From contig JAFZUY010000050.1 in NCBI GenBank assembly GCA_017618075.1, forward strand, positions 1 to 64,000: DNA of 64,000 bases, written 5' to 3'. Source of the stretch: Lachnospiraceae bacterium (GTDB lineage Bacteria > Bacillota > Clostridia > Lachnospirales > Lachnospiraceae). The notes under the pieces are model-generated. The model was not told where the DNA came from, searched no databases, and saw only the letters and a program-made list of their open reading frames with translations. How positions within the stretch are numbered: position 1 is the stretch's first letter; every line of letters starts with the position of its first letter. Shown one piece after another: positions 36,471-43,613 of the stretch. Made by a program: the position numbers and the translations under genes.

Positions 36471-37358
36471 TTAGATTTCTCTCTTGTTTCCGAAGAAGAA
36501 CAGTGCTACCGTTCCTCTGCCTGTATGTGTACCTATGATGGTTCCTATATCAAATATCTTTACGCCGTCTTTTATATTCGGGAACATTTCTTTTAAAAGC
36601 CCTGCCAGATATTCGGCATCTTCACGACAGCCCGAATTTGAAATGAAACAGCGCTTGGAATATTCTTTTCCAAACTCACAGTTTTCAAGCATCTTTTCGG
36701 CAGCTTCTTTTGCAGCCTTTTTCTTGCCTTTAACCTTATACTGAACAGCGAGCTTGCCTTCGGCATCCACATTCATGACCGGACAGAGATTAAGGAAGTT
36801 TCCTATCGCACATGCTGTGGCTGAAATTCGGCCGCCTCTCTTAAAATGTGTAAGATCAGTGGTGTAAAACCAGTGCTGAACATTCAGTTTCTCGGCTTCA
36901 GCAAATGCGGCCAGTTCTTCAAGAGAAGCACCGTCTTCTTTTCTTTCAATCATTGCGTCTAAAAGAAGTCCGTATCCCGAGGATGCGGCAAGCGAATCGA
37001 TTACGACTATCTTTCTGTCGGGATATTCGCTTTTAAGTTCTTCAGCCGCAGTGTGAACACTGTTGTATGTTCCGGAAAGGCCTGATGAAAATGCAAGGTG
37101 CAGAATATCATAGCCTTCTTTTAGGAACGACTCAAAAAATTCAATGGCATCCGCTATGTTTACCTGAGAGGTAACCGGCATTGATCCGTTATCAATTTTC
37201 TTGTAGAAATCTTCATAAGAAAGGGTCTCGCCCAGATCGTCCTTATAATCCGTACCGTCCAGATTATAATGGAAACTGACAAAAGGAATATTTTTTTCTT
37301 TTAAATATTCAAGGTTTAAATCGACTGCAGTATCGCAAGTAAGTAAATATTTTTCCAT
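36471..37358 (-). CDS. DegV-family (EDD-fold) lipid-binding protein
   Basis: DegV proteins such as FakB bind a fatty acid and present it to the kinase FakA. The start is taken at ATG 37358 (MEKYLLTCDTAVDLNLEYLK) because AGGAG lies six bases upstream; the open frame extends 50 codons further but reads through the promoter. The product is 295 aa. EDD-fold landmarks are HLAFSSGLSGTYNS and KRGGRISATACAIGNFL. No FakA kinase is adjacent, but a FakA C-terminal-like small protein lies at 60.1-60.4 kb. A palindromic operator sits over its promoter. Confidence 0.88.
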   Translation of the reverse strand: MEKYLLTCDTAVDLNLEYLKEKNIPFVSFHYNLDGTDYKDDLGETLSYEDFYKKIDNGSMPVTSQVNIADAIEFFESFLKEGYDILHLAFSSGLSGTYNSVHTAAEELKSEYPDRKIVVIDSLAASSGYGLLLDAMIERKEDGASLEELAAFAEAEKLNVQHWFYTTDLTHFKRGGRISATACAIGNFLNLCPVMNVDAEGKLAVQYKVKGKKKAAKEAAEKMLENCEFGKEYSKRCFISNSGCREDAEYLAGLLKEMFPNIKDGVKIFDIGTIIGTHTGRGTVALFFFGNKREI

Positions 37359-37390
37359 CGTTAAACTCCTGTGGTATTTATGAACTCCAG

Positions 37391-37411
37391 ATGTAGTTTT
37401 GAAAACTACAT
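37391..37411. promoter_or_regulatory. Perfect palindromic operator at the degV start site
   Basis: A 10+1+10 inverted repeat (ATGTAGTTTT G AAAACTACAT). It lies immediately downstream of the degV -10 box and covers the expected transcription start, a classical repressor position. Confidence 0.7.
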
Positions 37412-37413
37412 AC

Positions 37414-37442
37414 ACTATATCACAGCAGCCACGTATAATCAA
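37414..37442 (-). promoter_or_regulatory. Promoter for degV
   Basis: On the minus strand TTGATT (37437-37442), a 17-base spacer and TATAGT (37414-37419). It precedes the degV start by about 55 bases. Confidence 0.75.
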
Positions 37443-37475
37443 CAAAAACCAAATTATCATTTTTAAAAATATTTG

Positions 37476-37504
37476 TTGCGTTTTCAATTGATATCGTGTA
37501 CAAT
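37476..37504 (+). promoter_or_regulatory. Promoter for tRNA-Gln
   Basis: TTGCGT (37476-37481), a 17-base spacer and TACAAT (37499-37504). The tRNA begins 20 bases after the -10 box. Confidence 0.75.
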
Positions 37505-37523
37505 ACATTAGTGTCTAAAAAAT

Positions 37524-37595
37524 AGCGCCATCGCCAAACGGTAAGGCAACGGACTCTGACTCCGTCATCTCAAGGTTCGAATCCTTGTGGCGCTG
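37524..37595 (+). tRNA. tRNA-Gln (anticodon CTG)
   Basis: A complete cloverleaf: 7-bp acceptor AGCGCCA/TGGCGCT, D arm GCC/GGC, anticodon stem ACGGA/TCCGT with loop CTCTGAC (anticodon CTG, reads CAG), T arm CAAGG-TTCGAAT-CCTTG, and discriminator G. CCA is not encoded. It stands alone between its own promoter and terminator. Confidence 0.96.
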
Positions 37596-37597
37596 CT

Positions 37598-37629
37598 AAG
37601 GTTTCAGCAGAAATGTTGGAACCTTTTTT
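37598..37629 (+). terminator. Terminator of tRNA-Gln
   Basis: An 8-bp stem (AAGGTTTC with GGAACCTT, one G-U) followed by a run of T. Confidence 0.8.
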
Positions 37630-37634
37630 ATTTC

Positions 37635-37672
37635 TTCAATGATTTTTTAAGAATTTAATTTTAGTATATAAT
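37635..37672 (+). promoter_or_regulatory. Promoter and shared 17-bp box before the two-component genes
   Basis: TTCAATGATTTTTTAAG (37635-37651) is followed by TATAAT (37667-37672) with no good -35. The same 17 bases with one change occur upstream of lafA at 39609-39625. It could be a binding site for the adjacent OmpR-type regulator; the sequence is AT-rich, so chance is possible. Confidence 0.45.
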
Positions 37673-37711
37673 TTGTTATTATTATCTCGTAAAACAAACA
37701 AAGGTGATCAT

Positions 37712-38389
37712 ATGCGAATTTTAATTGTTGAAGACGAAAAAGAAATAACTGACGGTATTAAGGCCATTCTCGAAAAAGAAGGCTACTCCACAGACGTTGC
37801 TTATGACGGAAAAAAAGGACTTGAATGTATTGAAAACAATGTCTACGATCTGGTTCTTTTAGATATAATGCTGCCTTACATGAGCGGCATAGAAATCCTA
37901 AAAGAAATCCGTGAAGAAGAAATTCAGACTCCGGTAATACTGCTGACCGCAAAATCCCAGATTGACGATAAAATCACCGGTCTGGATGCCGGCGCCGATG
38001 ATTATATGACCAAGCCCTTTGATGCGGGAGAACTTTTGGCCCGCGTAAGAGCGAGGGTCCGCAACAATGCCGACGTTAAAAAGAACATCATTTACGCTTA
38101 TGATATAAGCCTTGATATTTCAACATACAAACTCAGCTGCGGCGACAAGTCGGTAAAATTATCCAAGACCGAGTATCAGCTCCTTGAATACCTTATGTTA
38201 AATAAAGGACAGGTTCTTTCCAAGGACATGATTCTTGATAAAGTCTGGGGATTTGAATCGGACAGCGAATATAACAACCTTGAAGTCTACATTACTTTTT
38301 TACGAAAAAAATTCGCTTTCCTTAACACAAAAACTTCTATAGTAAACAAAAAGGGCATCGGTTATTCCCTTGTATCCGGAGAAAATTAA
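37712..38389 (+). CDS. OmpR/PhoB-family response regulator
   Basis: This 225-aa DNA-binding regulator has a receiver domain with the phospho-acceptor D51 in LVLLDIMLPYMSG and K in LLTAKS, and a C-terminal winged helix (SKTEYQLLEYLMLNKGQVLS). The start is ATG 37712 (MRILIVEDEKEI), with AAAGGTGATC just upstream. It is followed directly by its histidine kinase (no gap) and then by the glycolipid genes, which it may control through the shared upstream box. Confidence 0.95.
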   Translation: MRILIVEDEKEITDGIKAILEKEGYSTDVAYDGKKGLECIENNVYDLVLLDIMLPYMSGIEILKEIREEEIQTPVILLTAKSQIDDKITGLDAGADDYMTKPFDAGELLARVRARVRNNADVKKNIIYAYDISLDISTYKLSCGDKSVKLSKTEYQLLEYLMLNKGQVLSKDMILDKVWGFESDSEYNNLEVYITFLRKKFAFLNTKTSIVNKKGIGYSLVSGEN

Positions 38390-39595
38390 ATGACTGCAAA
38401 ATTAAGAAAAAAATTCGTTATAGTTACCGCTTCCCTTTTACTGGTTGTATTCGGGCTCTTTTTTATCGCCAATACCGCATATAACAAATACTGGAACAAC
38501 ATCACTCAGAAGGAAATGCTCGACTGGATTTCCGACAGCGGTGTATTTGATTTAAACAATATTGATGTCGAAACGGAAGAACTGGTTAATAATATCACCG
38601 AAGGTGAAAACCCGATTGTCGGCCTCCATCTTGCCAAAGACGGACTGATTTTAAACACCAAAATAATCGGTGAGGATACTTATTCCAAAATATCCGAAAA
38701 AACCATCAACAATATTCTTAAAAAAGGCGAAGGAAACTATAAGGTCGGAAAATACATTTATTCGTATAAAGAAGAAAGTGACGGCAGTATTATGCTTGTC
38801 ATCATGGATTCTTCCATGTATTCAAGAAGTTTCTGGAAAACCATCGGAAAAGGCGCTCTTATCATTCTTGGCGCAGCCGCTCTGTTGGTAATAATTTTCT
38901 TCCTTTCCCGTTTTATAACCGCGCCCGCCGAACAGGCGATTCTTAGAGAAAAACAGTTTATCTCCGATGCAAGCCATGAATTAAAAACACCCTTAGGCGC
39001 CATCAGCATAAACGCACAGGCCCTCGCGGCACAGGATAAAGACAATCTTTATTTAAACAACATCATAAAAGAATCAGAGCGCATGAAGCGCCTGATTGAA
39101 AGATTACTGACTTTATCCAAGCTCGAAGAACAGCCCAATGACAATCACAGCAAAATATCTTTTTCCGAGGCCGTAGAAGAAATAGTACTTACATATGAAA
39201 GCGTCGCTTTCGAAAAGGGTGTCAAATATAACTACAATATTGATAAAGATATTAATATCATGGCCAACAGGGATGAAATATCGGAACTCGTGGAAATACT
39301 CGTTGATAACGCAATTAAAAATACCGAAAAAGACGGAGAAATCTTTGTTGAATGCCATGCAAACAAAAATAAGGCCCTTCTTGAAGTTAAAAATACCGGA
39401 AAAGGAATCGACGAAAAAGACATTCCTTACGTATTCGAACGTTTTTACACAACCGACTCTTCAAGAAATTCAGGCAGCTTCGGACTGGGACTTGCCATTG
39501 CAAAATCAATTGTTTTAAGGCATAAAGGCGAGATTAGCGTCTACTGCCCTGTCGAAAATGAAACGGTTTTTAACGTAAATTTTAAAAAAATTTAA
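38390..39595 (+). CDS. Sensor histidine kinase
   Basis: A 401-aa membrane sensor. Helices at about residues 9-28 and 153-173 enclose a small extracellular domain of about 120 residues. The HisKA motif is DASHELKTP with H196, followed by HATPase motifs VDNAIKNTEK, NTGKGI and SGSFGLGLAIAK. No clear HAMP domain is present. Its ATG follows the regulator stop directly. The signal is unknown; an envelope stimulus is plausible given the downstream glycolipid genes. Confidence 0.95.
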   Translation: MTAKLRKKFVIVTASLLLVVFGLFFIANTAYNKYWNNITQKEMLDWISDSGVFDLNNIDVETEELVNNITEGENPIVGLHLAKDGLILNTKIIGEDTYSKISEKTINNILKKGEGNYKVGKYIYSYKEESDGSIMLVIMDSSMYSRSFWKTIGKGALIILGAAALLVIIFFLSRFITAPAEQAILREKQFISDASHELKTPLGAISINAQALAAQDKDNLYLNNIIKESERMKRLIERLLTLSKLEEQPNDNHSKISFSEAVEEIVLTYESVAFEKGVKYNYNIDKDINIMANRDEISELVEILVDNAIKNTEKDGEIFVECHANKNKALLEVKNTGKGIDEKDIPYVFERFYTTDSSRNSGSFGLGLAIAKSIVLRHKGEISVYCPVENETVFNVNFKKI

Positions 39596-39608
39596 AAACT
39601 TTAAAATT

Positions 39609-39641
39609 TTCAATAATTTTTTAAGTTTCGCTGTTTATACT
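39609..39641 (+). promoter_or_regulatory. Candidate promoter and shared box before lafA
   Basis: TTCAATAATTTTTTAAG (39609-39625) matches 16 of 17 bases of the box at 37635-37651. A TATACT -10 (39636-39641) follows and AGGAGG precedes lafA. Lack of a good -35 would fit an activated promoter. Confidence 0.45.
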
Positions 39642-39671
39642 CCAATCATACATAGGAGGAAAACAGCGAAA

Positions 39672-40856
39672 ATGAAAATACTAATTACTTCTGATATGTT
39701 TACACCCGCCGTTAACGGCGTTGTAACTTCAACACTTAATCTTATCAAAGGTCTTAAGGAAGACGGGCATGATGTCCGTATCCTTACTCTTTCAGATTCA
39801 GCATTTGAGAAAAAAGAAAATAATGTTTATTATATGCCTGCCCTGCCCTTAGGTGCGGTTTATCCCGAGGCAAGGATTATGCTTCCGCCCGTCCTTAACT
39901 CTCTGTTGGAAGAACTCGTGGAATGGAATCCCGACATAATTCACAGCCAGTGTGAGTTCTCAACATTTATTTATGCGAGAATGATTGCCAAAAGAACCGG
40001 ATCTCCCATCGTTCACACATATCACACAGTCTATGAAAACTATACTCATTATGTGTGCCCGAGCAAAACCATCGGAAGAAAGGCTGCAATCAAATTTACA
40101 AACTCCATTTCAAAACATGTAACAAACATGATTGTTCCTTCGGGAAAAATGCACAGAATGTTAAGCGACTATGAAGTCAGTGCACCATTAACAATTATTC
40201 CTACCGGAATCAACACAGACAAATATCTGAATGCAGACAAATCCAAAAGAGATACACTCCGTGCGGAATACGGAATAGGTAAAGACGAGTTTATATTACT
40301 CTATGCCGGAAGACTTGCTAAGGAAAAAAATCTTGAAGAAATTCTCGATTTCCTTGCTGATTCAAGACTTAACAATTTAAGACTTGTAATTGTCGGAGAC
40401 GGACCTCACAGAGAGACTCTTGAAAACAAATGCAAAGAAAACGGTATTGAAAACAGAGTTATTTTTACAGGTATGGTTTCTCCCGAAAAGATTGAAGAAT
40501 ATTACTTAATCGGTGATGTTTTTGTCAGCGCTTCACAGAGTGAAACCCAGGGCTTAACCTACATGGAAGCCATGGTTTCCGGCTTGCCTCTTTTATGCCG
40601 TGAAGACGAATGTCTTACAGACGTAATCGAAAACGGAACAAACGGATATCTTTACAAAGACAAAGAGGATTTTATCGAAATGCTAAAAGTACTTTGGAAC
40701 GATAAAGAAAACCGAATTTCCATGGGACAGAAAGCCAGAAGAACCGTAATGGATCATTTCTCCGAAGGAGCCTTTGTCAAATCCTGCGAGAGACTGTACG
40801 TAAATACCGTATCTGATTTCTCACATAACTTTAATCGTAACCTGGTATCTGTATAA
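39672..40856 (+). CDS. lafA: GT4 diacylglycerol glucosyltransferase, LafA/BgsB-like
   Basis: LafA-type enzymes add the first sugar to diacylglycerol to make the glycolipid that anchors lipoteichoic acid. The 394-aa protein begins MKILITSDMFTPAVNGVVTS and has HTYHTVYENYTHYV, VGDGPHRETL and the GT4 E-x7-E motif in SETQGLTYMEAM. These resemble streptococcal LafA and enterococcal BgsB. AGGAGG lies before the ATG. It is followed by a TVP38 protein and lafB, with 13- and 1-base junctions. Sugar specificity cannot be read from the sequence. Confidence 0.85.
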   Translation: MKILITSDMFTPAVNGVVTSTLNLIKGLKEDGHDVRILTLSDSAFEKKENNVYYMPALPLGAVYPEARIMLPPVLNSLLEELVEWNPDIIHSQCEFSTFIYARMIAKRTGSPIVHTYHTVYENYTHYVCPSKTIGRKAAIKFTNSISKHVTNMIVPSGKMHRMLSDYEVSAPLTIIPTGINTDKYLNADKSKRDTLRAEYGIGKDEFILLYAGRLAKEKNLEEILDFLADSRLNNLRLVIVGDGPHRETLENKCKENGIENRVIFTGMVSPEKIEEYYLIGDVFVSASQSETQGLTYMEAMVSGLPLLCREDECLTDVIENGTNGYLYKDKEDFIEMLKVLWNDKENRISMGQKARRTVMDHFSEGAFVKSCERLYVNTVSDFSHNFNRNLVSV

Positions 40857-40869
40857 ACGGGGTCTGAAA

Positions 40870-41457
40870 ATGAACATAAAAAAACTGTTTAACATACTGT
40901 CGGTAATCGGCCTTATCTGCACCTTTGCCTACATGTTCTACCTCTGGAAAAACGGAATACTGACCGATCGGGCAAAAATGGATGAATACATTACTTCACT
41001 GGGAGTTGCGGGAATGTTTGTTTTTGTTCTGATTCAGATAATCCAGGTCGTAATTCCGATTATTCCGGGCGGTGTAAGCTGCGTGGTGGGAATAGCAATG
41101 TTCGGATATGTTAAGGGCTTTATCTTCAACTACATAGGAATATGCATAGGTTCGATAATTGTATTTCTGATTGCCAAGCACTACGGACAGGATTTAATGC
41201 ATAAACTCTTTAGCGAAAAGAAAATTGAGAAATATAAGAATTGGACCGAAACAAACAACCGGTTTGCAAAGCTTTTCGCTCTGGCAATCTTTTCACCGGT
41301 AGCTCCGGACGATTTCCTCTGCTACCTGGCAGGAACAACCAACATGAAATTAAAGACTTTCGTTCCGATTATTCTTTTAGGAAAGCCTTTACCGATTATT
41401 ATTTACAGCATGGGACTTAATGTAATTTTACAATTTATACTTACGAGGATCGCATAA
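40870..41457 (+). CDS. TVP38/TMEM64 (DedA-like) membrane protein
   Basis: This 195-aa protein has about five to six helices and the family signature segments PGGVSCVVGIAMFGYVKG and FSPVAPDDFLCYLAGTT. Proteins of this superfamily are implicated in lipid scrambling or flipping of undecaprenyl phosphate and other lipids. Its place between two glycolipid glycosyltransferases suggests it moves the lipid acceptor or product across the membrane, which is inference. Its stop overlaps the lafB start by one base (TAATG). Confidence 0.85.
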   Translation: MNIKKLFNILSVIGLICTFAYMFYLWKNGILTDRAKMDEYITSLGVAGMFVFVLIQIIQVVIPIIPGGVSCVVGIAMFGYVKGFIFNYIGICIGSIIVFLIAKHYGQDLMHKLFSEKKIEKYKNWTETNNRFAKLFALAIFSPVAPDDFLCYLAGTTNMKLKTFVPIILLGKPLPIIIYSMGLNVILQFILTRIA

Positions 41458-42497
41458 TGAAAGTATACATTCACTCATTCGGAATAGGACTAATCGAAAA
41501 AAGCGGTGTAGGAAGAGCTATTCATCATCAGCGTGAAATGCTTGAGCGAAGCGGTATTTCCGTGAGCACCAAAAGGATAAAAGACTCTGATTTTGTTCAC
41601 ATTAATACCGTATTTCCTGACAGTTTGTTGGTATGTCTTTTTGCGCGTATGACGGGGCGGAAAATAATCTATTATGCACACTCAACCATGGAGGATTTTC
41701 GAAACTCCTTTATCGGTTCGAATTTAGTTGCTCCGCTTTTTAAAAAATGGATTACTTTCTGCTATAACCACGGAGATTTAGTTGTAACTCCTACAGAATA
41801 TTCAAAATCTCTTTTATCGTGTTACGGAATCAGAAAACCCATTGTTGCCGTGTCAAACGGAATTGATAACTCTTACTGGAACAAGCCCGTAAAAGAAACT
41901 TCTTCGACTTTCAAAAGCAGGTACAATATCGATGAATCAAGACCTGTTGTTATGTCCGTCGGCCATATGATCGAAAGAAAAGGAATAACGGATTTTATTG
42001 AACTGGCAAAGAAAATGCCCGAAATAACCTTTATCTGGTTTGGTTACACACCGCCTGCAATCATTCCGGCGAATATTAAAGATGCCATTAAAGGCGCCCC
42101 TGTAAATCTTATATTCGCCGGATATGTGCCAAAAGAAGAATTATGCGTGGCATATCATTCGTGTGATATCTTTTGTTTTATGAGCCATGAGGAAACCGAG
42201 GGCATCGTTGTTCTCGAGGCATTGTCTTCAGGTATTCCAACCATTGTAAGAGACATAGGCGTTTACGATGACTGGCTTTCAGACAATAAAAATGTTAAAA
42301 AATGCAATGCTCTCTCAGACTTTGAAAATGCCGTATCCGACCTTCTTTCCAAAGATAATTCATCCCTCATAAAAGAAGGCTTACGCACCGCAAAAAGCAG
42401 GGATTACAAAGTGATTGCGAACAAAATGAGAAAACAGTATGAATTAATGCTGTACCGATATATATTAGATTCCGATAAAAAAAGCGCTCTCAGCTGA
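41457..42497 (+). CDS. lafB: GT4 second-step glycolipid glycosyltransferase, LafB/CpoA/BgsA-like
   Basis: LafB/CpoA adds the second sugar to glucosyl-diacylglycerol. The 346-aa protein has SGVGRAIHHQREML at the N-terminus, AHSTMEDFRNSFIGSNLVAP and VVTPTEYSKSLL, which closely resemble pneumococcal LafB. The E-x7-E motif is ETEGIVVLEALSSG. It is the last gene of the three-gene operon and its stop codon lies inside the palindromic terminator. Confidence 0.87.
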   Translation: MKVYIHSFGIGLIEKSGVGRAIHHQREMLERSGISVSTKRIKDSDFVHINTVFPDSLLVCLFARMTGRKIIYYAHSTMEDFRNSFIGSNLVAPLFKKWITFCYNHGDLVVTPTEYSKSLLSCYGIRKPIVAVSNGIDNSYWNKPVKETSSTFKSRYNIDESRPVVMSVGHMIERKGITDFIELAKKMPEITFIWFGYTPPAIIPANIKDAIKGAPVNLIFAGYVPKEELCVAYHSCDIFCFMSHEETEGIVVLEALSSGIPTIVRDIGVYDDWLSDNKNVKKCNALSDFENAVSDLLSKDNSSLIKEGLRTAKSRDYKVIANKMRKQYELMLYRYILDSDKKSALS

Positions 42498-42515
42498 GAG
42501 CGCTTTAAATTTTTT
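42481..42515. terminator. Bidirectional terminator between lafB and the DUF1232 gene
   Basis: A perfect 26-base palindrome (AAAGCGCTCTCAG/CTGAGAGCGCTTT) centred at 42493/42494, flanked by A-rich sequence on the left and TTTTTT on the right. It overlaps the lafB stop codon and should serve both converging genes. Confidence 0.88.
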
Positions 42516-42990
42516 ACTGTTCGTTATTTATAGTTTCGTTCGGAACATCTACTATTTCGGGTTCCGGTTTGTTGAAAATATCCTGATTCGGCTCATTCTT
42601 TGTTTTCGAATGAGTATCTTCAACATTCTTTGCCTTCGAGCCGTTTACAAATCCCGAGATAAGTGCTGCGATACCGAGTGTGGAACCGGTTGTTAAAACT
42701 GCGATATCGTCCAGGAAACCTGCAACAGGAATTGCATCAGGTATAACATCAAGAGGAAGAATAGTATATCCGCCTGCCGCTACAAAAATAACAACTCCGG
42801 CAGCTATAAGAACCTTCTTCATTTTCTCATGATGAGCTCTTTTACATTCGGGGCAACGCTTTGTCTCCGAACCGAATAACTGTCTGTTACAGTCCTTACA
42901 TCTTGCGATTAAAATACGCTGATGGCACTTAGGACAAATCTCTGTATTGTCGGGAAGATCCATTAAATTGCAATGCGGGCAAATAATCAT
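42514..42990 (-). CDS. Zinc-ribbon plus DUF1232 (YkvA-like) membrane protein
   Basis: This 158-aa protein starts at ATG 42990 (MIICPHCNLMDLPD), with GGAGGAG upstream; an ATG five codons earlier overlaps that ribosome site. Four zinc-ribbon CxxC knuckles (CPHC, CPKC, CKDC, CPEC) precede one hydrophobic helix and the DUF1232 signature LPLDVIPDAIPVAGFLDD. The polar C-terminal tail is likely disordered. The function of DUF1232 proteins is not known. Promoter sequence shared with the divergent YegP gene is AT-rich. Confidence 0.82.
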   Translation of the reverse strand: MIICPHCNLMDLPDNTEICPKCHQRILIARCKDCNRQLFGSETKRCPECKRAHHEKMKKVLIAAGVVIFVAAGGYTILPLDVIPDAIPVAGFLDDIAVLTTGSTLGIAALISGFVNGSKAKNVEDTHSKTKNEPNQDIFNKPEPEIVDVPNETINNEQ

Positions 42991-43081
42991 TTTTTTCTCC
43001 TCCATAATTTCATTTTTTTAACTGTATTCTATTATACCTTTTCTTTTATAAAACATAAACCTTTTTCTTAGCAAATACTTG

Positions 43082-43110
43082 TTTTCATACAGATTCTGTT
43101 GCGGTATAAT
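43082..43110 (+). promoter_or_regulatory. Promoter for the YegP-like gene
   Basis: A perfect TATAAT (43105-43110) with a weak TTTTCA 17 bases upstream, about 75 bases before the start codon. Confidence 0.5.
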
Positions 43111-43183
43111 ATATATGTATTCTATCCTTATTTTTCTTTTATGGGAGAATAGTCATATGTAAAATCAAAAAGGAGGTTCTTAT

Positions 43184-43552
43184 ATGGGAAAATTTGTTAT
43201 TTCTGAAGCAAAAAAGGGATTTAAGTTTAATCTGGTTGCAGGAAACGGGGAAGTTATCGCATCCAGCCAGGTTTACAAGAGTGCTGCTACCGCAAAGAAA
43301 GGCGTTGCATCAGTTGCCGCAAATGCTCCGATAGCTGCAATCGAAAATCAGACCGTAAAAGATTTTCAGGTAGAAAAGAATCCTAAATTCGAAGTTTACA
43401 AGGATAAAAAAGGCGAATTCAGATTCCGTCTTAAAGCTAAAAACGGACAGATCATCGCAACCGGCGAAGGCTATGCAAAGCTTGACGGCTGTATGAAGGG
43501 AATCGCTTCCGTACAAAAGAATGCTAAGGACGGCAAGATTGCTGAGAAATAG
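43184..43552 (+). CDS. YegP-family (DUF1508) two-repeat protein
   Basis: This 122-aa basic protein has two YegP repeats: KKGFKFNLVAGNGEVIASSQ and KKGEFRFRLKAKNGQIIATG. Each is followed by the ASV(A/Q) helix. The family forms a small beta-sheet domain of unknown function, common in gut Firmicutes. AAGGAGG lies eight bases before the ATG. It stands alone between its own promoter and terminator. Confidence 0.9.
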   Translation: MGKFVISEAKKGFKFNLVAGNGEVIASSQVYKSAATAKKGVASVAANAPIAAIENQTVKDFQVEKNPKFEVYKDKKGEFRFRLKAKNGQIIATGEGYAKLDGCMKGIASVQKNAKDGKIAEK

Positions 43553-43569
43553 TTGTTATAAATAAATTT

Positions 43570-43597
43570 GGCGCTCTCTTTCGAGGGCGCCTTTTTT
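43570..43597 (+). terminator. Terminator of the YegP-like gene
   Basis: A 9-bp stem (GGCGCTCTC/GAGGGCGCC, one G-U) with a TTTC loop followed by TTTTTT. Confidence 0.88.
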
Positions 43598-43613
43598 ATT
43601 GCTCATAAAAGAA

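Noticed and set aside
36471-37508. 345-aa DegV with a 50-residue N-terminal extension
   Set aside because: The extension reads through the promoter and operator; the ATG at 37358 has a good ribosome site and matches the family start.
43184-43552. YegP-like protein as a DNA-binding histone-like protein because of its basic composition
   Set aside because: Two clear YegP repeats explain the composition; there is no HU or similar motif.
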